The notes beneath the pieces were generated by a model. That model was not told the DNA's origin. It saw nothing but the letters and a program-made list of their open reading frames with translations, and did no database searches. Positions 38,157-48,000 of a stretch of DNA of 62,907 bases are shown in pieces; position 1 is the first letter of the stretch; each line of letters begins with the position of its first letter. The translations under genes and the position numbers were made by a program. Origin of the DNA: Helicobacteraceae bacterium (GTDB lineage Bacteria; Campylobacterota; Campylobacteria; Campylobacterales; Sulfurimonadaceae); assembly GCA_027023805.1 (NCBI GenBank), contig JALVUF010000070.1, forward strand, positions 1 to 62,907, given 5' to 3'.

Positions 38157-39302
38157 TTAAGTTGCCAATATAATTGATGATAACATCGACTGTACCCTTT
38201 GAATCTCACCTACTGTCAATACATATCTCTTATCCATCATTCTGGCAATATGATATACTTCAGTAGTAGTAATTCCGTATGGATCCTTTTTTTCAACTTG
38301 CATTACGTCATTTTTATCAAAAAAGAGATATTGTAATTTTTTTCTACTATATTGAATATAGTATGTTAAAACCATCACTCCCGTATGCTTCTTTTCTATG
38401 GCAACAACAACATCTTGTTTGTCGTCAATATCATAATCATATATACTGCAAAATTCTTTACCGCTCATATAACCGATATAAAATTTACTATAAAGATTAT
38501 GATAACGCTGAACAATAGGACTAACTAGAAAATCCACATCTATAACATCTTGATTTTTTAATCTTAAAGAACTGGTGATCCAAGATAAGACATTATAATA
38601 TTTAAATGGAAATATCCGTAATTCACAGGCTTCTATAAATTTTTTATTTGTAAAAATCTGTTTTGGTTTTTTTAAAGCTTTTTGTTTACTCCTTAAATAC
38701 TCTAGAACATCTTTAGCTGAAAATGGTTTTGTTATCCACACTGTGCAATATTTTGGAAGCTGCTTTACTCCCACTACGCCTTCATTTAATATAATTAAAG
38801 CTTTAATATTATAATTTGGAAAAATTATCTCTAGCAAAGCTTGTTTTTTCCGGAGTCTCTTTTTTAATTTTGCTACAGATTTAACTAGAGTAATTTCTAC
38901 AAAATAAAGATCATTTTTTGTAAACATCATAGCATCAAACTCACTAATTTCTCGTGTTTTTGTTCTATAGACTATCTGCGATTGTTCACTGATAGATAAT
39001 GTATTGTTATGATTATATTTTCTATTTTGATGGGGTCCTTTTAAAATAAACTTTTCTATATATTTATTATTTTTAGCATAAACCAATAATTTTTCATACA
39101 TAAAATTCTCAAATACCTCACCTTCAAAAGATCTATATGCGCTTACATACTTTATATCATCTTCTGAAATTTTCATTTTAATAAGTGACAGCAAATGTTT
39201 GATATTATAATTATAATATAAGAGATTATCGGCTATCTCTTGCTTATTCAAATTAACAATTGAGTCGTTAACCTCAAGCATCTGCATACTCCGTGACTGC
39301 AT
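38157..39302 (-). CDS. Unknown protein with possible PD-(D/E)XK nuclease-like core
   Basis: A 381-residue soluble protein that I do not recognise. Residues ~58-75 (FEGEVFENFMYEKLL) and ~119-140 (EFDAMMFTKNDLYFVEIT) resemble the first helix and the D...ExK strand pair of PD-(D/E)XK nucleases, with Thr where Lys would be. A basic helix (AKLKKRLRKKQALLE) follows. The C-terminal ~170 residues match nothing I know. It begins 5 bases after dusB and continues into the ArsR gene, so three genes appear co-transcribed. Start could also be at one of two further Met codons within the first eight residues. Confidence 0.6.
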   Translation of the reverse strand: MQSRSMQMLEVNDSIVNLNKQEIADNLLYYNYNIKHLLSLIKMKISEDDIKYVSAYRSFEGEVFENFMYEKLLVYAKNNKYIEKFILKGPHQNRKYNHNNTLSISEQSQIVYRTKTREISEFDAMMFTKNDLYFVEITLVKSVAKLKKRLRKKQALLEIIFPNYNIKALIILNEGVVGVKQLPKYCTVWITKPFSAKDVLEYLRSKQKALKKPKQIFTNKKFIEACELRIFPFKYYNVLSWITSSLRLKNQDVIDVDFLVSPIVQRYHNLYSKFYIGYMSGKEFCSIYDYDIDDKQDVVVAIEKKHTGVMVLTYYIQYSRKKLQYLFFDKNDVMQVEKKDPYGITTTEVYHIARMMDKRYVLTVGEIQRVQSMLSSIILAT

Positions 39303-39307
39303 TTAAA

Positions 39308-40240
39308 TTATTTAAAAAAGTTATCAAGAACATCTCTGTACTCAGCTATATCGGTAATCTTATTTACTTTGTCTCTAAGTGCCGATGCGCCACTGTAGCC
39401 CTTAGAATATACATGAGTATGTTTTCTAAACAAATTAACACCATGCTCTCCATAAAACTCAATCATGTTATCAAAATGTTCTAATATAATACGGTGTTTT
39501 ATACTGTTATCTATATCTTTAGAACCGGATTTGAGCTGATGGAATATCCATGGAGATCCCACCGCCCCACGCCCTATCATAACTCCGTCAGCTTCAGTAT
39601 AATCTAGCACACGGTTTGCTTTTTCAAATGAATCTATATCACCATTTGCTATAACAGGAATGCCAACGGCCTTTTTAATCTCTTTAATGGCACAATAATC
39701 AACTTCTGCCTTAAATTTATCTGCTCTTGTTCTCCCATGAACAGCTATAAAATCAGCTCCGCTATCCTCAATGGTTTTAGCAATTTCTATATGATTTTTC
39801 TCTTCAAAACCAAGCCTCATTTTAACGCTTGTCATGGATTTATTTGAAGTATTTTTAATAGTTTTAATAATATCTGACATTAGGGGAAGATTTAACAGCA
39901 ATGAACTGCCACTGCCATGCCCGACAACTTTTGGAACGGGGCAGCCACAATTTAGATCAATAATATCTATACCGTCTATTTCGTTTAAAACAGATACCGC
40001 TTCTTTAATTACTTCTGTGCTAGCACCTGCAATTTGTACAGAATATGGGTCTTCATTGTTACTTTTTATAAGCATCTGTTTTGTTTTTTTAGATGAATGC
40101 GCCAATGCGTTTGAGCTAATCATTTCACTAACTGTTAAATCAGCACCAAAATGTTTAACAACGCTTCTAAAAGGCAGGTCAGTAAAACCTGCAAGCGGAG
40201 CTAGAACATAAATAGGTTGATCAAAAGCTAATTTTTGCAT
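39308..40240 (-). CDS. dusB: tRNA-dihydrouridine synthase
   Basis: Flavin-dependent reduction of uridines in the tRNA D-loop. TIM barrel with LAPLAGFTDLPFR, the active-site Cys in DLNCGCPVPK, VKMRLG, VHGRTR and IANGDI, plus a short C-terminal helical domain. At 310 residues it has the usual length. The run dusB, membrane protein, dksA, rlmH matches C. jejuni Cj0123c-Cj0126c. Confidence 0.92.
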   Translation of the reverse strand: MQKLAFDQPIYVLAPLAGFTDLPFRSVVKHFGADLTVSEMISSNALAHSSKKTKQMLIKSNNEDPYSVQIAGASTEVIKEAVSVLNEIDGIDIIDLNCGCPVPKVVGHGSGSSLLLNLPLMSDIIKTIKNTSNKSMTSVKMRLGFEEKNHIEIAKTIEDSGADFIAVHGRTRADKFKAEVDYCAIKEIKKAVGIPVIANGDIDSFEKANRVLDYTEADGVMIGRGAVGSPWIFHQLKSGSKDIDNSIKHRIILEHFDNMIEFYGEHGVNLFRKHTHVYSKGYSGASALRDKVNKITDIAEYRDVLDNFFK

Positions 40241-40249
40241 AATATGCTA

Positions 40250-41260
40250 TTATACAAATAAGGAGATATCATAATTTTGATTACATTTTTTAAGTGAGCT
40301 ATATGCTTTGAATGATACATATTCATCAGGTTGGGTATTGTTTAGTATCTCATCAGCAGCGCTTAACATCTCCAAATCAAAAAGTGTAAATAAATACGCA
40401 TTCATTGCCTTTTCATGGGTTTCACTAAGAGTTTCAAACAGTTTTATTCTACTTTCCGGTGACAATTTTGTTGATAATAATTTAGACATCTCAATATATG
40501 TCTGCTCATCTGCATCAACTAAATTAATAAGCTCTTTTAGCTGATCATTTGATAATTCTAAACCGTTTTCTTCGAGATTTAAACGATCTAAAATAATAAA
40601 TAAAGCATCTTTATTCATGATTTCTTTATGTTTTAAAATAGTATCAAAAGATGCTGTTTTTACTAAATCATTATATGCCGTAATGACCAATGCATGATCG
40701 TAAGCATCTTGCTTTTTGAGTATATCCTCAGGTGATAATTGATGTGCTTTATACCTGTTAAGGTTATTGGCTATTACAAATGGATTGGTTGGATCCAAAT
40801 TATATTTTTTAAGTTCTACAACCTCACCATTTTTAATATTATGTATAATCTGTAAGATTTGATTAAGCCCTCCATGATCAATATCGGATACCTCGCCGTT
40901 AAAGTACATAGAACTATTTTGCACTAACGTGCCAAGAAGTTTATACCTATCGGTCTGATAGTTTTGCGGGGTACTATTTTGCAAATATGCATTACTCAAA
41001 GCAATCAATAACTTATCGTGATCTTTACTAAATTTTCTTAATCTAAAACTACTAATTAAAGATGCGGAACTAAAATGCAGTATGCTAAAAAGATATACAA
41101 TACCTATGAGTATTGCGATCCAAGCTGCTACGGGAAGTAATGGCAACTTCAAAGTGTATAATGTTGGTGCTAGACTACTTGAAGTAATAAACGCATATAT
41201 ATACCAACTAACAATTACGGTAAAAATAAGTACAGCAAAACTATAACGTTTAAAATACAT
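40250..41260 (-). CDS. Conserved membrane-anchored helical protein of unknown function
   Basis: A 336-residue protein with two N-terminal membrane helices (about 8-27 and 42-62), then a basic linker (SSFRLRKFSKDHD) and a predicted all-helical cytoplasmic domain with repeated short helices. The position between dusB and dksA is the same in C. jejuni. I know no function. The RBS AAGGAG lies close upstream of the start. Confidence 0.7.
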   Translation of the reverse strand: MYFKRYSFAVLIFTVIVSWYIYAFITSSSLAPTLYTLKLPLLPVAAWIAILIGIVYLFSILHFSSASLISSFRLRKFSKDHDKLLIALSNAYLQNSTPQNYQTDRYKLLGTLVQNSSMYFNGEVSDIDHGGLNQILQIIHNIKNGEVVELKKYNLDPTNPFVIANNLNRYKAHQLSPEDILKKQDAYDHALVITAYNDLVKTASFDTILKHKEIMNKDALFIILDRLNLEENGLELSNDQLKELINLVDADEQTYIEMSKLLSTKLSPESRIKLFETLSETHEKAMNAYLFTLFDLEMLSAADEILNNTQPDEYVSFKAYSSLKKCNQNYDISLFV

Positions 41261-41275
41261 AGGAACTCCTTAAAA

Positions 41276-41629
41276 TTATCTGTTTTTCTCAATTATCTCC
41301 CGGCAATCTATGCAATATGTAGCATGTGGCTTGACTTTAAGCCTGGAGATAGAAATTGGATCCTCACACATTTCACACATTCCATATGTATGATTAGCCA
41401 TTTTAGCTAATGATATCTCAATTTCTCTTAATTCATTATTTTGTTTCTCTCCAATGGCCACTTCAATCATATTATTACTATCTCTAGATGCATAATCTGC
41501 TTCATCATTTAAATCTACTTGCGTATTCTCATCAATAGACATTCTCACATTCTCAAGATTTTTTAAAATCTGTAATTTTCTTGCTTCAAGCATCTTTTTA
41601 AAATAATCTAATTCACTTTGTCTCAACAA
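41276..41629 (-). CDS. dksA: DksA/TraR-type zinc-finger RNA polymerase regulator
   Basis: A 117-residue protein with an N-terminal coiled coil (about 8-80) carrying acidic tip residues (NDEADYASRD) and a C-terminal C4 zinc finger (CEMCEDP...CIDCRE). It would bind in the secondary channel of RNA polymerase and mediate the stringent response. It is shorter than E. coli DksA (151), as usual in Campylobacterota. Confidence 0.88.
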   Translation of the reverse strand: MLRQSELDYFKKMLEARKLQILKNLENVRMSIDENTQVDLNDEADYASRDSNNMIEVAIGEKQNNELREIEISLAKMANHTYGMCEMCEDPISISRLKVKPHATYCIDCREIIEKNR

Positions 41630-41647
41630 ATATTCCTTTAATATAAA

Positions 41648-42106
41648 TTACTTATGATATGGATGTCCCGATAGAATAGAAAAACTGCGATATATCTGTT
41701 CCAATAAAACAACTTTGGCCACCTTGTGGCTCATGGTAATTTTACCTAGACTTATAACATTGTCACATTTATCTAAAAATCTATCTTCAAGCCCATAGGC
41801 GCCGCCGATAAAAAAGTTGATTGACATTTTACCATCAATTAGCTTACTAAATCCATAACTATCTACAAATCTTCCCTTAGGATGCAGTGCAATATTATAA
41901 CTTTTATCTATATATGGCATAAAAGATTGTGAGTAAGCTTTTTTTGAAGCTAATTTGCCGATATTTTGCGCAGCAGTTATCTCTTTTGAAAATATATCTT
42001 TCATCTGAATGTCTGTGAAACGTGATATCATTTTTTGCAACTCTTTATAAACAAGATCATAATCTGATCTATTTTTCTTTGCTATTGAAAAAATAGTTAT
42101 ATTCAT
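41648..42106 (-). CDS. rlmH: 23S rRNA pseudouridine-1915 methyltransferase RlmH
   Basis: SPOUT-class methyltransferase of 152 residues that modifies helix 69 of 23S rRNA. The SAM-binding knot is visible as [12 protein letters not shown], and the C-terminus has the characteristic [19 protein letters not shown], ending in YHK. It overlaps the ThiE-like gene by 4 bases. Confidence 0.94.
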   Translation of the reverse strand: MNITIFSIAKKNRSDYDLVYKELQKMISRFTDIQMKDIFSKEITAAQNIGKLASKKAYSQSFMPYIDKSYNIALHPKGRFVDSYGFSKLIDGKMSINFFIGGAYGLEDRFLDKCDNVISLGKITMSHKVAKVVLLEQIYRSFSILSGHPYHK

Positions 42107-42660
42107 AATAACCCACTACCTATTGCGTTATATGTAACAAATTCAAAAGTATCATCTAGCGTAACACCACCAATAGCGGCTACTTTATGAGTTGACAAGG
42201 AAGCAATATCATCTAATTCTTGACCCAATATGCTGCTAACTGATTTTGTAGAAGTTTGCCTGTATGCGCCTAGCCCTATATACTCTATATCTAGCTCATT
42301 AGACTGCATTACTTCATCTTTATTGTGTGTTGAGATACCGATAATTTTATTGTTTCCAATCATATTGCGCAACTTAACTGCTGCGCATGTGATATCTCTG
42401 TCTATCGATTTTAAATCATCTTGTCCGACATGTACACCATCACATAGATACACCAAATCAATATAATCATTGATAATTAAACATCCATTATAAGCATTTC
42501 GTAAAGCGGTCAACTGTTGTTTAATCTCATCTTTTGAAGAGTTCTTGGCTCTATATTGTAGAATTTTAATATTATACTTGGCTATTTTATTTAGATACAT
42601 CTGTATGCTAAGATGTTCTTTATCTAGCAATGACTGATCACAAAGTGCATAAATCTGCAT
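42103..42660 (-). CDS. Thiamine-phosphate synthase-like protein (ThiE/TenI)
   Basis: A small TIM barrel of 185 residues, shorter than typical ThiE (~210). Active-site segments are present: [30 protein letters not shown] (phosphate and Mg region, DGVHVGQDD), YIGLGAY with TSTK, and AIGGVT. Either thiamine phosphate synthase or a TenI paralogue is possible; the shortness and divergent segments prevent a firm choice. It lies exactly between accD and rlmH with overlaps. Confidence 0.7.
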   Translation of the reverse strand: MQIYALCDQSLLDKEHLSIQMYLNKIAKYNIKILQYRAKNSSKDEIKQQLTALRNAYNGCLIINDYIDLVYLCDGVHVGQDDLKSIDRDITCAAVKLRNMIGNNKIIGISTHNKDEVMQSNELDIEYIGLGAYRQTSTKSVSSILGQELDDIASLSTHKVAAIGGVTLDDTFEFVTYNAIGSGLL

Positions 42661-43506
42661 TTAATGTTTTACTAATATTTCCAGCAAATCTGCTATTGTA
42701 CGCTTTAAATCATTTCTGTTGACAACCATATCTATAGAACCTTTTTCGAGCAAAAATTCAGCTTTTTGAAAACCTTCAGGCAAGTCGGTCCCTATTGTCT
42801 GTTTAATTACTCTCTGTCCTGCAAAACCTATCAAGGCACCGGGCTCAGCCATGATAATATCTCCAAGCATAGCGAAAGAAGCGCTTACGCCTCCCATAGT
42901 AGGATCTGTTAAAACAGATATATAAGGTAAACCATCTTCTGCTAATTTTGCTAGTGCAGCAGATGTTTTACTCATCTGCATCAGGGCATAGGTTGACTCT
43001 TGCATACGTGCACCGCCACTGGTATTGACAATAACGAGACCAACTCTGCTCTTAGTAGCCCTATTTACTGCACGTACTATTTTTTCACCCTCAACAGAAC
43101 CAAGAGATCCACCCATAAAAGAAAAATCAAAAAATACAATCTCTGCTTTTTGATCAAAAATCTTACATTCTCCACTAACAGCAGAAGAGCGGCGCGAAGT
43201 TTTTTTATAACCATCCTCAATTCTCTTAACATAGCTTTTTTTATCTACAAATTTCAATGGATCAACAGGTATCAAGTTAGCATCATACTCTACAAAAGTA
43301 TCCTTATCTACCAATAGTTTTATGCGGGCTTCTAAATCTATACGCAAATGAAAACCACATTTTGGACATACATAATTTTGTTTCTCCATCTCTTTATAAT
43401 ACATCAATGATTGACAAGAATCACACTTAATCCAATGAGCTGGAGCTTCTTGTTTTGTGGCTTGTTGCTTTTTAGAACTGGAGTTAAAAATGTTAAACAG
43501 GTTCAA
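42661..43506 (-). CDS. accD: Acetyl-CoA carboxylase carboxyltransferase subunit beta
   Basis: Transfers carboxyl from biotin to acetyl-CoA in fatty acid synthesis. An N-terminal C4 zinc ribbon (CDSC...CPKC) is followed by the crotonase-like core with SGGARMQE, TDPTMGGVSASFAM and GFAGQRVI. The start is TTG 43506, with AGGAG 7 bases upstream. At 281 residues the length is usual. The 181 bases upstream of accD contain no gene; an AT-rich promoter with TATAAT is likely. Confidence 0.95.
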   Translation of the reverse strand: MNLFNIFNSSSKKQQATKQEAPAHWIKCDSCQSLMYYKEMEKQNYVCPKCGFHLRIDLEARIKLLVDKDTFVEYDANLIPVDPLKFVDKKSYVKRIEDGYKKTSRRSSAVSGECKIFDQKAEIVFFDFSFMGGSLGSVEGEKIVRAVNRATKSRVGLVIVNTSGGARMQESTYALMQMSKTSAALAKLAEDGLPYISVLTDPTMGGVSASFAMLGDIIMAEPGALIGFAGQRVIKQTIGTDLPEGFQKAEFLLEKGSIDMVVNRNDLKRTIADLLEILVKH

Positions 43507-43687
43507 TATGACTCCTCTTGAGTAATTTATACAAATTATTATATATTTCGTTATAGTACCATTATTTTAATAAATCAGTAGTTTGTACGCAACATAGACA
43601 TATTGTTAAAACCCTTAAATATATAAAAATAGTATCTTTAACAGATTAATAAAATAAAAGTTTAACCTAATGGGGCATAACTTTTAA

Positions 43688-45073
43688 TTAATGTAATAAT
43701 GATTTTATAATACTTTTAGCCGCTTCACGACCATCATAAGCTGCTGTTACAACTAAATCTGCTCCACGAAAACAGTCTCCACCTGCATATACGCCGGGTG
43801 TCGTTGTCTCGTGCGTATTATTATTAATAATAATTTCACCCCACTTATTTGTCTCGATTCCATTAGCAGCTAAAAATGACGGATTGGCTGCATTAAATCC
43901 TAAAGACATAATAACAACATCTGCATTGATTCTAAACTCACTGCCTTTTACTTCCTCAATCGAGGCTCTGCCGCTGCTATCTTTACTGCTCAGAGTTGTT
44001 TTACATGCTTCAACAGCGATAGCTTCTGCTTCTTCATTTAAAATAATCCGCTTAGGAGACCCGAAAAATATAAATTCAATACCCTCTTCAACGGCATTTT
44101 CATACTCTTTTTTACTTCCCGGCATATTGTGTGAATCTCTTCTATATAAACATGTTATATTTTTTGCGCCTTCACGCTTTGCTGTTCTTAAACAATCCAT
44201 AGCCGTATCACCGCCACCGATAACAACAACATTTTTATTTAAAAAATCAAATTTTTTATCATAAGGCATCGAAAAATTTTTACGCTGAATATTTTTAAGA
44301 TAATCCATGGCTTTATAAACATTTGGTGCATTTTCTCCGACGATACCCGCTGTTTTTGCAACTGTTGCACCTATGCCTATAAAAATAGCATCATGCTCAT
44401 CAGCTATCTTATCAAAAGCTATGTCCCGACCGACTTCAGTGTTTAAAATAAGTGTCATACCCGCATCTTTTAGCTGCTCTATCCTTCTTTTAATAACTTT
44501 TTTATCAAGCTTAAAATTTGGAATACCATAAGTCATAAGACCGCCTGCTAAATCATCTCGCTCATAAACAGTTACGGCTATGCCTGCGCGCAATAAAAAT
44601 GTAGCACATGACAAACCAGCCGGTCCTGAACCGATAATGGCTACTTTTTTATCTGTTGTAATACCTGGATACTCTACTTTTAAATCTTGTCTAAAACCCT
44701 CTTCGGTAATATATGTCTCCACCGAACCGATAGTAATAGCGCCATGTCCGTCATTTAGAGTACAAGCTCCTTCACACAGCCTATCATGAGGACAAATACG
44801 ACCCATTATCTCTGGAAACGGAGAAGGCTCGTTTGATAATTTAAATGCAAATTTCAAATCTTTTTCCGCTATGCTTTTTAGCCATTGTGGAACATAATTA
44901 TGAAGTGGACATTTATTTAAACAAAACGGATCTCCACATTGTATGCATCGCTCACTCTGAGGCGTTGCATCATCCTCATCCAAACGCTTATAAATTTCTC
45001 CAAAATCTTTTACGCGTTCTACTGCTTGGCGCTTTTCCGGATCTTTGCGTTTTATATTTACAAACTCTTGCAT
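43688..45073 (-). CDS. gltD: Glutamate synthase small subunit
   Basis: Supplies NAD(P)H electrons to GltB. The N-terminal 4Fe-4S region has CIQCGDPFCLNKCPLHN and CPHDRLCEGAC, then FAD site GSGPAGLSCA and NAD(P) site VIGGGDTAMDC, with C-terminal GVYAGGDCFRGADLVVTA as the second FAD contact (AGGDC). Length 461 residues. It starts 1 base after the gltB stop. Confidence 0.95.
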   Translation of the reverse strand: MQEFVNIKRKDPEKRQAVERVKDFGEIYKRLDEDDATPQSERCIQCGDPFCLNKCPLHNYVPQWLKSIAEKDLKFAFKLSNEPSPFPEIMGRICPHDRLCEGACTLNDGHGAITIGSVETYITEEGFRQDLKVEYPGITTDKKVAIIGSGPAGLSCATFLLRAGIAVTVYERDDLAGGLMTYGIPNFKLDKKVIKRRIEQLKDAGMTLILNTEVGRDIAFDKIADEHDAIFIGIGATVAKTAGIVGENAPNVYKAMDYLKNIQRKNFSMPYDKKFDFLNKNVVVIGGGDTAMDCLRTAKREGAKNITCLYRRDSHNMPGSKKEYENAVEEGIEFIFFGSPKRIILNEEAEAIAVEACKTTLSSKDSSGRASIEEVKGSEFRINADVVIMSLGFNAANPSFLAANGIETNKWGEIIINNNTHETTTPGVYAGGDCFRGADLVVTAAYDGREAAKSIIKSLLH

Positions 45074-45074
45074 C

Positions 45075-48000
45075 TTAATCTCCTTTATCGGTTCTTAGAG
45101 GTAATGTCTTTAAGTTTTTAGCATGAACTAACCAAAAATTTCGAATATCTACACGAAAGTTTTCTAAAATAGATTTGGCAAGCTTGCTTGAGGTATGTGA
45201 CACATATTCTTTTAACAAACGCTTTAGAAAATGTCTTGCTTCATCGCCTTCATCGGTATCAATTCTATGCGCTTCTATTAGTTCGCTGTTAATATTTTCG
45301 ATAAAACCATGTTCTTTATCATACACAAAAGCTATACCGCCTGTCATGCCGGCACCGAAATTAATCCCGGTTTTACCTAAAATCACAATCGTACCGCCTG
45401 TCATATATTCACATGCATTATCCCCGGTACCTTCAACGATTGCAAGTGCACCTGAATTTCTAACAGCAAATCTCTCTCCAACATTACCGGAAATAAATAA
45501 TTTACCTCCGCTTGCACCATATAAACATGTGTTTCCGCCTGCACTAAAATTTTCGCCCTCTTGAGGCGAGGTTATAACTATCTTACCGCCATGCATGCCT
45601 TTACCTATATAATCGTTGGCAACTCCGTCTAAATACAAAGAAACGCCATTGATCAAAAATGCTCCCAATGCTTGACCTGCAATACCCGTCATTTCTATGG
45701 TAATAGTGTTGTCTTTTAGCCCATTATCGCCATAATACTGTGCAATTTCACCACTAATCATAGCGCCAAAACTTCTATTAATGTTTTGTATTGCGGTCTT
45801 GATTTTAACAGGATGATTTGGCTGTTTAATTGCAACCATTACCTCTTTTAAAATATCTTTTTCAAATTGATTATTATCAAAAGGTTTGTTATGCAGTGTT
45901 TGGTGAATATTGACACCTTCCTCACGATGCAAAATAGATGAAAAATCAAACTTTTTAGCAAAATCATTATCGGTTATTTGCAATAAATCACTTCTTCCTA
46001 TAAGCTCATCTAAAGTTGCATAACCCAACTCAGCCATAATACTACGCACATCTTCTGCTAATAATGTGAAATATCTTATTACTTCATCGACCTTGCCTTT
46101 AAAAAATTCTTCACGTAAAGTTTCATTTTGTGTGGCAATACCTACTGAACATTTATTTAGATGACAAATTCTAAGCATTTTACAACCGACAAGCGTTAAA
46201 ACACCGGTACCAAAGGCATAACTCTCAGCACCAAGCAATGCAGCTTTTATAATATCTAACCCGGTTTTTAATCCTCCATCTGTTTGAACCTCCACCAAGC
46301 TACGCAAATTATTTGCTTTTAGGGCATTATGCGCTTCGCTAAGACCAAGTTCCCAAGGATTTCCTGCAAACTTAATAGACCCAAGCGGTGCAGCACCGGT
46401 ACCTCCATCTGCACCGGAGATAATGATTTTATCGGCATATGCTTTAGCAACACCTGCGGCAATCGTCCCAACACCTGCAGTTGAAACCAGCTTAACTGCA
46501 ATTCTAGCTTTTGGATTAACCTGCTTTAGATCAAAAATCAGCTGTGCCAAATCTTCGATAGAGTAGATATCATGATGTGGAGGCGGTGATATAAGCGTTA
46601 CGCCTGCAATTGTATTTCTAAGGCGTGCAATTAACGGTGTCACCTTATGTCCCGGCAACTGTCCACCTTCGCCGGGTTTTGCACCTTGTGCAACTTTAAT
46701 CTGAATCTCTTCTGCTGAACGAAGATAAGCAGGCGTTACACCAAAGCGCCCTGATGCAACTTGTTTGATTTTAGAATTTCTATCAGTATCAAATCGTTTT
46801 GCATCTTCACCTCCCTCGCCTGAGTTTGATTGTGCGCCAATACTGTTCATAGCAACAGCTAATGTTTCATGCGCTTCAGGAGAGATGGAGCCAAGACTCA
46901 TAGCAGCTGATGAAAATCTCTTAAAGATAGATTCTTTTGGTTCAACTTCACTTATATCTATAGATTTTCTATCAGACTTAAGATTAAAAAAGTCACGGAT
47001 AAATCGCAAACCTCTGCCATTTATCAACTTTTTAACCTCATTGAAATCATCACTGCTTTTAGATTTAACAGCTTTGTGAATCGCAAGGATCACTTGTGGA
47101 GCGTAATCATGATATTCCGCATTATTGTAAAATTTATAAAACCCGCCAATTTTAAGAGGAAATATAGTATCTATGCCCGGACGGTTGAACGCTTCACTGT
47201 GATTTGCCTGCAATCTTTTATCAATATCTTCATATGTCAATCCTGGAATCAATACATATGAACTTCTAAAGCACTCCTGTGTAATGTCATGACCTAATCC
47301 TATAACATCAAACAAGCCACTGTTTCTGTATGAAGCAATCGTTGAGATACCCATCTTAGACATAATTTTTAAAAGCCCGCTATTTAAAGCCACATGTACT
47401 GACTTTAACGCCTCATGCAACTTAATCCCTTTACATCTTTCTTTATCCATTTCATGTGCGACAGTTGCAAACAGTAATCTTGGATAAATCGCACTCACTC
47501 CATAACCTAAGAGCACCGCCGCACTATGTGAATCAATCACCTCTGCCGTTAAAGCTACAATAGAAACTAAATGTCTTAATTTATGATCAAGCAATGCAAA
47601 ATTCAAACGACCAACCGCCATAGCCATAGGAATAACTTTATTTGATTCATTTAGCAGCGCATCATCAAGTATAACCAAACGAACGCCCTCTTCTCTTACA
47701 CTTTTTATGATAATTTCTAACAAAGTATCTAAAGAGTGTTTTAAATTCTCTTTATAAGCCGTTGAGAATGTTTGATTTTTATAAAAATCCTGAAAATTTG
47801 GAGATTTTGGGTCTCCGAAAGATTTAAGCACACAAAGCTTTTCATAGGTGATAATCGGTGAAACAGATTTTAATCTATGTGCATGTGAAGGAACCTCTCC
47901 TAGAATATTATGCACTTCGCCAAAGCCTGTATTTAAGCTCATCACAACTTTTTCACGAATCGGGTCTATCGGAGGATTTGTAACTTGAGCAAACTTTTGT

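Noticed and set aside
43000-43317. Long antisense open frame opposite accD
   Set aside because: It is a shadow frame; accD has full family motifs on the other strand. The same holds for many antisense frames opposite gltB, ftsH and dusB.
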